Shown: positions 25,300-39,170, counted from the stretch's first letter. The stretch: 64,000 bases of DNA from Haemonchus contortus (GCA_000469685.2 LS997566.1:16194545-16258544), one strand, 5' to 3'. The notes: generated by a model not told the origin, from the letters alone. Numbers and translations are program-made.

Positions 25300-28200
25300 A
25301 GTGGCTTTCGATAGGGTGACGTCAACTTGAACGTGAACTTTACGTCACTCAATTTGCAACAGAATTTCACAAGCTCTAATTTAAAATTAGGTGAGTAAAA
25401 TTAAACGTTTGAGTTTTCCAACTTCATGCTTCCCATACAAGCGGCTTTCCTAGGCCCAGAGCTCGGGTTTTCATTTCATGGACATTATTTTTTCATCAAA
25501 GGCGTAGGAAGTGATGTCATTATCAGAGTCATTATCCTATCCTGGCGTGAATCTAATCTTTGGTTCTATGCTTCATATTGTTGATGTCTGATCTGTAGAT
25601 TGGGTGCACTGGAAACAAAAGGCAGTAGTCCTCATGGCCAGTGCTGCACTTTGGTGTATCATTTTTTTGTCATTTTTTGCACAAGAGTTTTTCTACCTTG
25701 TTTTACGAGCTCCTCTGCCTTTTATCTAGGCTTATATGATAAAGGAATTTTAAGACTATTTTGCACAAGAGGTATGTAAGCAGAGAAATCGAAAGGAGGG
25801 AGATGCGAACCTTTGTTGTTGCACTGTCATGACTTTTCCTGTCCGACGACTTTCGTTCCGGGTGCCACGCAAGTGTTCCCCATGACAACTTCTCATTTTC
25901 TGTAAAACTGCTTGAGTAAATATCATAGCACGTGCTTGTGCTTGAGACACGAACAAGGTCGATGAGGTGGTGGATGAGTGGAAATCTCACCGCCTGCTAG
26001 TTCCAGTGTTTTCACAGAGGTATGACTCTGAAAATTGTCAGTGAGATTGCCTTTGAACCCTTTAGTTCATAAGCAAATTACCCATGTGGAGACCTTTTTT
26101 CTTAATGTGTTTCATTGTACTTGTTGCATTTGTCAAAGTGACAGTGAATACGTCGCAATCCTCATTTTAAGAAGAAAAAAGTGTTCTAATAGTAATTTAT
26201 GAAAATTGGAAACTTTTCAAAGCTGATTTTTTGATCGAGAACTCGACCTTTAAGAAATGTACGCTTTGCAAAAATTGTTCAAAAAAAATCAAGAGAAAAA
26301 AAACTCCAAAAACCTTGGATGTCTCCCGAATAATGTGATGTCACTTCATCCTCTTTGGGTGATAATTCCATTTTTCACGCATCTTTTCACTAGCTACAGT
26401 TAGAATGATCTTGAAAATGTCCAATGCCATGTTTCTTGTAGTAATTTAATTTGAAAAATCTAATTCTATAATCCCAGTCTAATTTCTACTCAGCTGTACC
26501 ACATTGTTGCCTCCTACAGTGAGCATGCAAGCAACCTGACTTATGCAGAAACGGGTGCTGAATCAATCGATAATCTAAAATCGATAATTGAATGAAAATC
26601 ATCAGTCCAACATTAGACAGGTGTATTGTATATTTTGTTCGGGGGGAATGTATGAACGGTGCTGATGACGTCTAACGATGTCGTTTGGAAATGCGTTGTC
26701 ATTGTATGCACTGTTTAAATAACCGTCATCAATCAAATCAATATTTGTTAATTTCGTCGACTGGATCAAAATAATATGACGACCCTTTTGGCCGAAAATG
26801 ATGCCATCCTTTGAATTTCAGGTTTGGGTTTATGTTTCCTCAATCTTTTGACTTTTACTGTTCCCTTAATCAAATCGCGACTTTTTCGACAACATCGAAA
26901 TTGTCATTAGCCACTCTGAACTATACATTTAACAGTTAAATAGGGTCCTTCGACTTATATAGGGGTTTCCCACCTTTTTCCCTCGTTTCATGACACGTTT
27001 GGGGGAAAATGATGCATTCTTTCTACACTTTCTCTTGCTCGTCACTGATATCACTAGGAATTCGTGGGTTCCACGGAATTATGCGAAATGCCATAACAAA
27101 AGCACCGGAGTCACGTCATTCATAGCTTTCATTCTTCACCCTTTCAGTTGGGCTGACGCCCACCGCCCAAATCGACATCTCGTCATCATTCATTTTAGAA
27201 ATGTGAAATGTTAGTATTTATTTTTTTTGTAAGCCAAACTGTTCCAGTGACAATTGATTGCATCTCCTACATTGATTGCAAAGTAGTTTATGCTGAAGAG
27301 GCGCTGTTCCCCATGGAATGCTTCCCCGGTCCATTCCAGTTCTCACATTTTGAATGCACTTTAATCATGCAAAGCCTCGGTCGGAACTTGATACTGTTGG
27401 ATTGGTTTATGCCATTTGATCGCGTAAAATAGGCGTTTAACGCAGCATAAGTCGCGTAAAACATGATCCTATGAGGTATCGATTGACGCTAGCGCTCTTT
27501 CTTGTAGGAACTTGAGCCAGAAGTTGCTACGCGTCGCCCTTCGCCTGCTAAAGTATGAACGCAATAACTCAGATTTCGCAGTCCACCTTATTCAGTGCTT
27601 GACACTTAATTAAAAATCTGCTCTTCACATTTTCTATTTTTTTCGCCATCAAACCATTCCTCGTAGAGGATCTATACCGTTCCAAGAACTAGGTGCCTCT
27701 TGCAATTTGGTCCCTTCCTCAAGAAATCATTTGTACCTTTGTATCAGAACACAAGCTTCGAACTTTAAATTGTTGTCTTTGGGTGAGGTAAAACTGTTTA
27801 ATGACCCTCTTCTCAGGGACTGACCCCCCATACTCTATTTTGCAGTCTTGATTGTTTGTAAACACTATAAGGCAACTAGTACAGCCAAGGTATAAAGAAG
27901 TGTGTCTCGGGTTTTGCTTCATTAAGCCATGTACTCATTTTTGATAAGGTATTTCATCTACGCGCCCATTGCTTGCTAGCAGATCTTCCCAGATCTATAA
28001 TATCTGTAATCCTCTCAACTGATGCATGGTTCTATGCACCGTACGAGTTATTCTTAGCTCGGAACTCTTCCATGTTGAACATTTGTAGCAGTGGCGGGAT
28101 GCTTTGAAGTCATTGGCTGTTTCGCAGTTTTTGTTGTGATTTGAAATTGTCAGTATTGTGCTGGACTGCACACCTGTCTGCAGTCGCTACGTCGGAACCT

Positions 28201-28466
28201 GGATTATTGGTTCAAATCGCGTAGTTCTCACGTGCACTTATGCGCATTCGAAATGCACTATTTTTATGCAGCGCTATTCCACGTGTTCACGATCCATGTC
28301 GAATTGTCTCTTCACAATTGTATCTGTCATACATGCATGTTATGTTTCGTTATGATCGTCATTCATGAATTTATTCGTATCGTTCCGTGTTCTTCAGTCG
28401 AGACTCGAACGCGATTAGTTTCAAGTCATGAACTAATTATATTTTTCCATCAAATCGTGTTTTTCA
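25300..28466. other. AT-rich intergenic stretch upstream of the 28.5 kb gene
   Basis: No exon or repeat family seen. Presumably contains the promoter of the plus-strand gene starting at 28,508. Confidence 0.4.
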
Positions 28467-28507
28467 GAGCTTTCTTATGTGTGGAGTGCTAGAGTCACAG
28501 CATAACC

Positions 28508-31500
28508 ATGAGTTTTCTTAACCTTCGTGCTTTACGAAACCAGAAAGTGACAACCGTTGCCGATCTTTCAGACGAGGCTCTCGTCAAAGTATTTCAAAGG
28601 TGATTTTTGTGTTGGAATATATTATATTAAATGTTTGTTCCTGAATCAGAGAAGTGTTCAGTAAAGGAAGAGTTTAACGAATGGTCTCCTTATCACTCCT
28701 TATTGGTTTACATTTCTTTTCCTGACACTTTTTTTAATACTTCGTCACGACTTTTTTCACACTCCCTAATCGTAGTGCAGTCCCTGCCTCCCTCACACGG
28801 CATTTGAGGTTGTCCATCGATGACGGACATCCGCTTTTCCTCTTTTTTCCAAATTGATTAAATTAGTAGGTTGTTGTAGGTGCGATGATGTGACCATATT
28901 ACGTTGCTCGAACGTATGCCGTCGCTGGCGTGCTTTAATCTTTATGGAGGAACGGAAACCACATTCGTTGGTTCGTCGAGCACAAAACACAGTTGGAATT
29001 TTCATAGTTGATAGAAGGAGGTAGGACGTCACTACATTCACTCTCTAGTTCATTCCACGCTTACAATACTTCACCTTCAGGGCGATTCTCGAGAGAATGT
29101 GTCCGGGTTCTGAGCCGACTAAACTAACAGCTACTCGTAGTGAATGTTCGTTGCTTATAACGCCATCGATTCGAACACCGAGGACCACTCGAAGTTCTCA
29201 TAACGACATGGTCAGCTTTCAGTTAAATGTTTCAGCTTTCAGTCACTGTGCACTTGTTAGGATAGGTGTCACAAACAGCATTTTCTTGTGCTGATCTTAA
29301 TGGTTTCCGCTGAATTTTGTCAATATGAGATGGCTCCAAGGATGCGTTAGTGCCTCATACTACGCAGTTTTCTCCATGATGAGGTTAAGATTAACCTGGT
29401 TGATACGACAACAAAACGGTTACTATCAAGGGAGAGCCAGAGTTATAGCTTCAGAAACTAATTTGGAAAAAATCTGTTCACAAGTTTTAAGAACGTTTAG
29501 TGAACTTCGTGGCTATTTGATTCTTCGACATCCCTTTCCTGCTCAAAATATAGGTGAATCTCAGTAAAACAGGAACAGGACTATGGCTGAATGATTAGGT
29601 AAATGGGCAAGCTACAAATTCACTGTTTTCACTTGTTGATTGGGAGTTTTGTCCTAGTTTTGCATGAAATATCCTCTTTAAAGCAACCAGTGATCTTTTT
29701 GTCTGGCAGGACATTTTTGTTGACTCTCTCTTTGGAAATTCGAGCTTGAGTGTAGGAATTTGAGTAGAAAACCGGTTAACATAAGTCGTTTTCATTATCG
29801 TTCCGACATGTACCAGCTTCTAAAATTGTGGCATTCTTTTTTCTCGTGAGAGACTTGCCTTGATTTAACTCACTTCCTTCAACATCAAACGTCATCCTTG
29901 TATTCATAGTGATGTGCAAACGTTTCTCCGTGAGACTTTGGGTTAGGGCAAAGGTTAATTTAAGAACAGACGAACGAACGAACGAATTATCTATGGGTAT
30001 GGTAATAAATTTCATCTCGCCTATGGGATGCCAGGTTTTTGATTTGGATCATGCTGGACACTTCGCTGTCCCGTAGCCTGCATTGTCAGTAAACAGAACA
30101 ATTGAGAAGAGTACATTGAAAAATTTTGGAAGTACGGTATCTAAATTGAAACCGCAGGAAGGATCGTGTTTGAGCTTGATGTCTCGTTTTAGCTCTGGTA
30201 ACTTCGAATACCTTTATGACGGTTCTTTAATTTGCTGAACTGCAAGCGATAGCATCGAATTGGTAGGGAACCTGTGAATCTAGTTCAGAACAAGCGCTAG
30301 AGTATGCACAGGACTTAGCAAATTGAAGTCTTGATTTGAACAAGGGTATGGACTGGCTTTTCGAGGATCTGCTCAAGTAGAATAAGAGGTAGCATGACCT
30401 TGGACGGCAAGGGACAAGCTGTTTCACAGGGCTGGTCATGTGTGATAGCGCATGGTTTACGTTGATGAAAAGCGTTCAGAAACCGTCTTCCCAAAGTGGC
30501 AAACGCCGCCAGCGACCGAAGACGTTTTTGACGCCGCGCATGAGCTTTTGGTCGAGGCCCTTGTTTACTGCGCGGTCAGCGGTAAACTGCGTGAAGTGCT
30601 ATTTCTAACCTTTTTCCCCATCTCGTTTATCGTCTGGTCATCAAAGTCATATGGATTGCTATCACGTGAAAATTATCAATTATCGAAGGACCGTAAGGTG
30701 CTATCTGGTCCGAGCCAGTTCTCAGTTATTGCCTGCGCCTTCTTATGAGACAGCGTATAGGCTTCACCGTACGCCATCTTGGTTAGGAGATGTAGATGAG
30801 CGCGGAAACCTGGATTCCCATTTGGTCAGTACTGGATCACGTTATAAGCGATTAGTCCTAGCGGCAATTAGCAAATGTACAGAAAAGCTAAGCTAAGCAG
30901 ATAAGCTGTAATGCCTTCAACACACGAATCACAATCGGATCGGATCTGCTGACTCTTTCCTGATAGCGAACTTCGGCTTTGAAAATACGGCAATAGCCTG
31001 CGGTGGCTAGCAGATTGATCAAGGACTCGTGCCCTAACCATTAGTTTGTGATAGTGTGCCACTGGCCAGTGCATCTCTGGTTTTAGCGCTGTTATAGGTG
31101 GAGCGAAAATAGCGAACATAAGTTATTATTGCGTGCTCATATGCCGCTTTTCGTCTCAACAACGCCGCATAAATTCCTCAAAGCCCCAGCTCTCTTACCA
31201 GCAGATAACTTGCAAGACGAACTTTCGCTGACGTGAAAGCGGTTGCCATTCGGCCACCACTTGCTCTCAATGCTCCTTCAAAAAGCGAATTAAGGATGAA
31301 CAGCGGCGAAAGTCATTCTCTGCTCTGGTATTCATGCTTTATTTAGAACGACTTTCTCCATCTCTTCCCTATTGTGTATGAATAAATGAGCTTCAAATAA
31401 AATAACTCGGAGAAGCTGGATGTTGCTTCGATTGGGTTGGGTTTGGACCAAGATGTAATAGCAGAAGTAGATTTGGAAGCGTCTTGCCCTTGGTGGGGTA

Positions 31501-34500
31501 TCTCGTTTTAGTATAAGCTCTACTTCTCTCAAAAGTTTGTGATTTGGTGCAGAAATAGCCAAGGAATTGCTAGAGAATAGGAATTGCTCAATGTCGGCAA
31601 CGGCGGAAAGATTGGAAATTTCTGTTCAGCTTTCCACGCTGGAAAGAGGAATGATGTCAGTGAAATTCATAATTCACAATCAGTGACGAAGGTCCTATGA
31701 TCGGAGAAAAAGCGTTTTGAATTGTTGAGATTACTTATGTTCAACTCAAGCTGAGCATAATAAATGTTCCGAGTTTGTCCAAATGCTTATCTTATTTCCT
31801 CGTAAAGGTTACTTTGCTGTCTTCCGAGTGTTGAAGTCGGATGCAGTGACCTAACATCAAAAGTAGAGGTTGAATTTACTTTGCTATGAGATATCCAAAG
31901 TAGGTAGAGGATTCATAACATAACAGAGATTACGATCACCAGTGAATGTGAAAAAGTCCGACCGACGATTCACTTCTCGTGGCATTTCCAAAACTCAACT
32001 CCTCGTCAACAACAGATTAGATTGGACTATTGAATTTGTTATTTATTTAGCTGTACATGAAGTTGAACGGAAGTAAACTTGAAGGGATGGGATAATGTCT
32101 GTATGACTACAATGATTTGTTTATTTGCTTTTTTTTTGAAGATCCTGCTGCAGTGTATATATGTCTCCAAATAAGATAGAAAAGGTATTAGAAAGCATTG
32201 TATGATACTAATTTCGCAAAGACTTTAAAATGAATGGATTTTGAAGTTGGGTTCAGTATTGCAGTTCAAGTAGGCAAAAAGCGAAGGATTTAATTTTTAT
32301 TCTCTCTCTTTGCTCTGTAATTACAAAAATCTTGTTGGATGATCGTTTTTTTTTTGCGATATGCTCACGTCGGCCCTTCTGAAATGTCGTTTGCCTTCCT
32401 TGAGTAACCATTGTTTTGTTCATTTATGCCCTTAAGAGCTTTTCTTGGCTAAATATACATAAGAACTTTGGTTTGGATTGGCAAGATTCTTAATCCCGCT
32501 TGCTCATAGAAAGCAGCTGTTTTTTCCTTGAAATGTAGAGCATTACATCCGTACAAGAGTGAAATTTAATGGAGTCCTTATTTTTGAGTTTTGATAATTA
32601 GGAGATTAGGAGACATGAAGCATTATAAGAAATTTCGAACTAAATCAGGAATAAAGTCCCGCTTTTGTTTTGATAAATTGAACTTTGTAAAGGTGATGTT
32701 GGTTTGATGAAGTGGATTCCTGGAGTCATGTCGAAGAGCCCATAGCGCAGTCTGAGAAATAATATGTAAAGGGAAGCACCAACTGTTGTGGTATAGATAT
32801 GGAAAGTTACTTCAAAGAGCATGAGCCTTATCATGCTTTTTTCTCTCTCCATGTGAAGAGCTCAATATGCAGATCAAGTTTTTTTAAAGTTACGAGAGTT
32901 CAAGGGAACTTATTTCAGCCTCCAAAGGAGCAAGTTCTTCCATTGGAAACAACAACGGTATTTATGGAAGATCAGTTTGTAGATCAAACGCAAGCTTCAT
33001 GGGCATTCACTTTCGACTTCTCATCTTGGGCGAACAAACATCATGTTGTTGAGGTTAGTAATATAGTAAATCAGTCAGGTTACGAAGAATTAGAGTTTTC
33101 TTTATTTCAATTTTGACTTTCAGGTCTGTCTCCAGAACTTTTGCTCGTTCCTTGACCGTGAGCATCCACGAATGGAGTTTCCTGGAGGCAATGGACATTC
33201 TGACGGCAACAACCATGGAAGTTCTCCGCAAAGTGGTGCCATGGTAGGTTAATCCGAGAAGATGCATCGAACTTTCGAGAATTATCTGAAATCTCGTGCT
33301 AGCACTTTCTGTTTGCGTTAACTCTAATATGGCTAGCGGGGTTCACTTCGGCCTATGCATTGAGAAAGATGATGTACTCAATTTTGGAGAGGACAATGCA
33401 ATGTAGTGCAGGATCCATTTCACGTTTTTCTCAGCTCATTTGCCTGTTGCGTGGTGCTTCTGTTCATCTGGAACGAGCCCCTTACATATTGTTTCGCATC
33501 TGCAGCGTTTTTTGAGGTGTTCGTGGAGTGCTTTGGTGGAATTCGCGTCACCGCGTACCAGGCACAACCGAGTTCAATTGGGGTCGTCGGCGTTCTTGTG
33601 GGGGTGGCGTTGTATGCAAGGGCTGCGACATCGCGTGCGGCGCGAGTAATTCAAGGCACTCGTTGTAAATTGCGCGCGATGTGCTTTTTTTTCGGGAGAA
33701 GCTGTAGATATATGATCGTAACTCGTCGGCTAGCAAGTCGTACTCGAGGATAATATTTGAAGAAAGCAGGAAAGGGAGGCGGACCCAGAGAGAAAGCGTT
33801 GACATGTCCTTTTCACCGCACTGGTTTTAATGTAAAAGCGCCGAAAACTGAACCGACCCAGTGACAACTCTTACAATTTCTAGTCGATCCCTTTGATGTA
33901 TGCATTGTAGTAGCTTTTCCTATTCATCTATTTCTCAAAGGAACTGTGGTATTTGATTGATTCCAATGATTGGAAAAGGGCGTAGCTCAAAGCGGACTCG
34001 TGTTCAACAGTTTTATCTACGCTAGTGTTACATGAAGCCTCTAACATCTTGGTTGTCCTAGTAGGACAATAAGTCCTTCCCCTTTCTGCGAATGGTTAAT
34101 TAGCACATGTTCATTTATAAAGGTTAGAAGACCCAAAGTTCCTCGGCGGTTGGACTTTAGAACATTTAAAGAAGTCGCATTTTTGGAGGGGTTTTGGAGA
34201 TTTTTGTATTTTTGTGTTGAAAGAATTGAGCAAATACTACGGTTGTTACAGCTCACACCACCATGGTCTGGAGGAGTTGCTGGTCGTTCGCCTCCAGGAG
34301 AGGGGTCAACTGGTAATGGTGTATTGGATCAGCGTGGTTACGCGTATTATCAATTACCTTCTGCGCGAGCTTTGATGATTCACAACCCGCCTCTGACTGT
34401 AATGGATGACGAGGTAAATGATTTTTTTTTCTGGTATCTGAAGGAATGCTTGTTTTTTATTTTTATCATGTTTAATCAAGAATTCATGATAAAAATATAC

Positions 34501-36937
34501 GATCAATTTTTTAAGACAATAGCTGAACTGACTCGTCTGTCATCTGGTCGATTGGAACGTTTAGCGAAAACATTATCTGTGATTCGACCGTTGCACATTG
34601 TATTTCGCGATCACTCACTGTACAACCATCGCCCTACTCTACTCCTTATATGGTTCCTCAAATTGTAAGTCGCATTGATTCCTGATCTTGATAGTTCTCG
34701 GGTGGATACATTAGTGCCAAAACTCTTCGCTGATCGTCAAGTTTTCATTGAAATCTTATTTTAATCTCATGAATTCATGGGCAAGAAACTTTACAGTGAA
34801 CAAAACCAGTTTTACCTAGTTATTTATTCATTTATTCGCCTAGTTTTGAATTCAATCAGTTTTGAGTTAATGCTTGCAACAAATTCCAATCCAGTTTCAA
34901 ATAGTAGGATTGAACGTCAACCGCCACCAACACGGGGGAAATTTATGGGGGCACATTTTCTTATTTTAATCTTCTTAAACATCATCTTCAGGAGTTTTCG
35001 TCTATGAGTTTCTGTAATAATCAATTCCTTCCAGGCTTCAACCCTCGGTGCGGCGTGTAACGTTTGACGGAATTCAAGCTCATCATCTGATACCGTTGCA
35101 CAAGATATTCGACCTAAGCGGCATTGATGAATTAAATGTGAACCAGCCGGTTTGTTTATTGTTTTGATAATTCTGAACTCTCTGAATGTTTGAACAAGAT
35201 AGTATACTCTTTTTAGCGATTTTCTCCTGCAATTTGTGTCTCTCATCGTCTATTGATTAATTGGCTGGCATTACCGGCTCAACATAGGCGCAGACTTCGG
35301 ATGAGGCTGTCCGGCTGCCGCACCATGACTGCACGCGGTCTTGCTGTCTTTGTGCAGGTATCGTCACTAATAGTATCATACAATGGCTTATCTAATCGAG
35401 AGCAATTCCCATTTGAGATCTGTGGGTGATTTCAGAGTTGGAAAGTCACACCAGAACCATGTTTATTCGATCAAATATCTATCGATCTTCGATCAGTACC
35501 AGTTTATGATTTTCTTGCTGAAATGGAAACACCAACGAAGGATCCTGAGGAGGTAATTTTGTCGACCGCCTAAGTGTGGGAATGTTGAGGTCGTAACAGT
35601 CTGTGTTATTTCAGCCCGAAGACTGGCGACCACCTACGCCACCGGCAGCTGCATACGGTCATGGGCCGATGGCGGCAACAAGCAGATGGACAAACTGTAA
35701 GCTCACTGTAAAGCACCGCAAGAGCAATGTCACATTGAATATGTGCGTAGCTGAAGGGTACGTGAATTTCCTGTTTTCGAACATAGTAAACTTAGGTATG
35801 TATGCCGTAGTTCGTGATCCAAATTTCTCTTTTAGCTTTATTGTGCTTCGTTGTAACGCTCCAAGAGAACAGCGACTGACACCACAAGGATCCACGTTAT
35901 GTCGGAGGAATCTTCCGCGACCATCTTCTTCTCAATGCTTTGAAACAAAAGCTAAAAGCGGTCAGTGCAACTCGGTTCTTCTATTAGGTTGTAACATGAG
36001 TTCGTAGAGTTTTTCACAAAGATTTCTCTGAACAAAAAACAATAATTGCAATAATAAATTATTAAATAAGTTATTATAATAATCAGCCAATACACGACTT
36101 GTTTGGCGACCATCTTCCTTCAATAGTGCCTTCAGACGCTCTTGGTCGAATTCTGCAGGTCGTTCAAAGTCGCCTATTTCAAGCTTTGCGAACCATTTTT
36201 TTGCACCTATGTACCTATGTAAGACACCTTCCCTGTACACACTGCATATCTCCCGAGCCGTTTCGGCAAGAAAAGCAGATGTCGAAAATGCTGATTTTTT
36301 CCTCCTAGATAGTCCATTTCTGAGCCAGAAAAAAAACGAACAATTAAACTCCCCGAAAAAACAGATATAACAGTTTTGTAGAGGAGAAAAAGCTCTTTTG
36401 AATGAATGTATACACTTTGCTGAGAAACAAAACAAGTCGTTGCAAAATAACTCTAACGCAAAACTCTACGAACTTATGTTACAACCCAATAGATCAAAAC
36501 GTAGAATCGGAAATGATGAATTTCAACGGGGATGTACGTTTGCCGAATTAGGTATTTATGGCAGTATTTGACCGAAAAAAATTATCACCTTGTGCTGATG
36601 CTCCTCGACAATTTATTCTAGTTCGGTACAGGTACCGGTAGGAAATAGAACACCAATGTTACGATGAGATAGTTATCTTATACCCTGCCTTTTATTGACT
36701 GAGAAAAAGTCCTAGTAAGGTCCAGTTATTTCTTTTGAGCCTACGGAAGTGATTATAATAAGTCCAACTTTTGTTAAAATACAGCTTAGAGGGAAACCTC
36801 GGTGGAACTTCTATATTACAGGATCGTTGCCACGTTACGAGCAATCATCACTGAAGCGAATTGATACGGAGCCATTACACCGCAGCCCATCGGTGTTCGA
36901 CAAAATGTTCGGCTTCCTGCTGCGATCGAATGCATGA
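28508..36937 (+). CDS. Unrecognised ~666-residue protein, F-box-like N-terminus and Leu-rich middle (15 exons)
   Basis: Exons: 28508-28599, 29081-29265, 29368-29553, 30480-30595, 30726-30824, 32919-33053, 33124-33243, 34252-34413, 34516-34664, 35035-35149, 35217-35357, 35436-35552, 35615-35757, 35836-35960, 36822-36937. Phases are consistent at every junction and most acceptors are TTTCAG/TTTTAG. Exons 6-12 are the firmest, exon 2-3 and 13-15 boundaries the weakest. Visible features: VADLSDEALVKVFQR near residue 17 resembles the start of an F-box; a Gly/Ser/Pro-rich linker (SPPGEGSTGNG) comes midway; then a Leu-rich part with RLSGCRTMTARGLAVFVQ, like an LRR unit of F-box/LRR proteins; the C-terminus ends MFGFLLRSNA. 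I cannot assign a family. If the F-box reading is right it would be an SCF substrate adaptor, which is inference. An alternative 3' end reads on to 36007 inside a mariner end. A TTTTTCAG acceptor at 28467 may be the trans-splice site. Confidence 0.72.
35984..36489 (-). mobile_element. Mariner deletion derivative (506 bp) with terminal inverted repeats
   Basis: Flanked by TA on both sides (35982-35983 and 36490-36491). The inverted repeats begin TTAGGTTGTAACATGAGTTC on the left and, read inward on the other strand, TTGGGTTGTAACATAAGTTC on the right; about 28 of 30 bases match. Read on the minus strand, 36320-36100 encodes a relic of the N-terminal helix-turn-helix of a mariner transposase: ETAREICSVYREGV, then KKWFAKLEIGDF and EFDQERLKALLKEDGRQTSR. 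The catalytic DDD part is missing, so it cannot encode its own transposase. It lies in the last intron of the 28.5-36.9 kb gene. Confidence 0.88.
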
Positions 36938-38869
36938 GGCGAAGTAGGCGGTGTTTCTTTTAAACCGTCCAGCCATCTCTTTCAAAAACTGCTAGGTGCA
37001 CAGTTGTGCCCATTGACACTCGAATCCATGTGATTAATAATATTCGTAGTGCTCTTTGGAAAAATGCAGGCTAGTCGAAGGCCACGGCCACTGTCTACAT
37101 ATTTTCGAATAATTTTGTGAGCAGATCGTTTTAAAAATTTTCATACAACATCATCAGTGGCTTACCTAGCTGTTGGCTAGCCTGCATAAGCATAAATGCT
37201 TCTTTTCGTTTCTAAGAAATAGCCTGCTTTGTCCAGTTTGCGTTATGTTCAAATTCCGAAGTTCGAATTTTTTTTCTGTTCTTTCTTTGTAAGTATTGGC
37301 TGCGAGAAGTTTCACACGTCCATTGCTCAACGAGCGTGTGGTGAGATCAGATCGTCCATCTTTCTTTAACGTTGAACGACCACCACCAACTATGTGATTT
37401 ACGCTTTTGTCATCCTTTTCTCTCGGTGAAGTCGCTACGTGTATAGTGAAATAGAGCTACGGTGTTATGCGATGTTAATATGCTTGTACAGTAGAAGAGT
37501 TATAATGTACATACATGCATGTTATTATTATACGCATACATATATAAGTATATATATTTATCTGTTATAATGTTGATTTTTTCATTGCTTTGCTCGTGTT
37601 CATACATCGTACGCAACATCTATTTATTTTTCGAGTTCTTTCCCCCCATCTATGTTGATGTTGTTCGCCTTTGCTCGCTCTCTCTGATCATTGGTACGAT
37701 CTCACGATGTAATGTTCTCAGATACACAATATAGTTATAATGGCTTTGTGCATGAATTCAGTCGGGGGACTCTCTCATCGGTAGCTTGTTTCTCTTGCTG
37801 TCCGTTGTATGTGTAGGGTAACGTGGAAGCTTTGCTCATCTCACCGATTTTGAATGCTACTTGCAGAACAACAGCTGTAGTACACATGTCCAGTGCAAAT
37901 TATTAGGCTGGTATATAACGATATCTCTTTTCTGGATGTCTGAGTATTCGCACGTAGTTTCTATCTGCACACAGAAATCGTACAATTTGTATCTTTAATA
38001 ATTAGTGTATTCCATCCTAGCAATGGCGTCGTGAGCCGTTCCTGTCTCCCAATCGTGGGTTGATCCTTTGTTCGACCTGCGCCTTGAACTTGTTCTCGTA
38101 CCGGTGTATGCTTTGTGTATGTTTTGCGTTACTTGTAAGTGTATGTATGTGTGTATGTGTCACTATGTCATCTCGTCCGAACTCCTTGCTCCGCCTTTCC
38201 ATTGCTCCAATACGTTCTCCATCAAGCTCTTTCAAGTAGCGTTTAGGTGGACACAGGGGAAGGTGCACCCTCTTCCCATTGTCCATATGTGGTTGTTTCT
38301 CTGAGCGTCAATTGTACACCGATTACGAGATGTATATGAGAGAATAGCACATGACATGTAATAACGTTTATTTTAGAAGAAATGATGAGGAGCTTATCGC
38401 AATTTTAAGTGTTTCCATTATTCACCGAAATGGTTGTAATCAGCTGATGTGTTTTGTTTGTTAGTGCGCAGAGGATTTGCCTTTTAGTTTGCGACCGCAC
38501 AGGTCGACATACTTTTCCCCATGTACAGAAGTTTTGTTCGATGTTTAATGAATTTACAGTAATGAAAAATGTAATGGATATGTGTATGGAAATGTAGAAA
38601 TGTAATGACTCTTAATCGCTACCCAAGTGGAGCTTTCAACGCTCGACATGCCTTCCTAAGGAGGCTGCTGGTGGTGACGTACAACTTCTTGATTGTACGA
38701 TATGCATTTACAAGTGAGATTAAGCGATGTTATACAGATTACGAAGTCTCAAGTATGTAAAGTTGGAAGAGGTAGTCTAGATTCGTACTAAAAAGGGAAG
38801 TGATTGTGAAAGTAGGCGTATTAGGAGAAAGATTAGGCTGAGTTCGAAGAAATATATGGCACCAAGAGG
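36938..38869. other. 3' flank of the 28.5-36.9 kb gene
   Basis: T/A-rich sequence with short TATA and GTAT runs (37,500-37,560; 38,130-38,165). Probably 3'UTR plus intergenic DNA; no clear AATAAA seen. Confidence 0.35.
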
Positions 38870-39170
38870 GTACTATAATTAAGAGAATGCTAGGAAAAAA
38901 GTGGCATCAAATAGGTATTTGGACGAGTTGTCCATATGTGTGTGCCATTGCGTACAGCTGGCTACAATGAGCTGGGACTTGCGTGCGACTTGTGCGTCCC
39001 TGTGCGAATGGTACAACATCTAAAGCTCTACAACACCTTGACGACCTCTCCCCTTTAGGTGTGCACGTTGGCTGAGTCAGTTTTGGGGCCCATTTTGCCC
39101 CCTATCTAGGCCGCTTTTAGATTGACAACGTCCGCTGTAATATCCTCGGTGATGAGAAGCCGATACTAGG
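38870..39170 (+). repeat. Dispersed repeat family B, copy 4
   Basis: GGACGAGTTGTCCATATGTG, GCGTACAGCTGGCTACAATG, GTCCCTGTGCGAATGGTACA and the 3' end TTTGCCCCCTATCTAGGCCG then CAACGTCCGCTGTAATATCC. This copy best shows the family 3' end. Confidence 0.7.

Noticed and set aside
36492..36551. Coding extension past the mariner insertion (empty-site reading)
   Set aside because: Open for 19 codons in frame, but the spliced exon at 36,822 with good donor and acceptor explains the 3' end better.
38017..38286. Minus-strand frame starting MDNGKRVHLPLCPPKRYLK
   Set aside because: Overlaps a GTAT microsatellite (HTHIHT run) and has no splice or family support.
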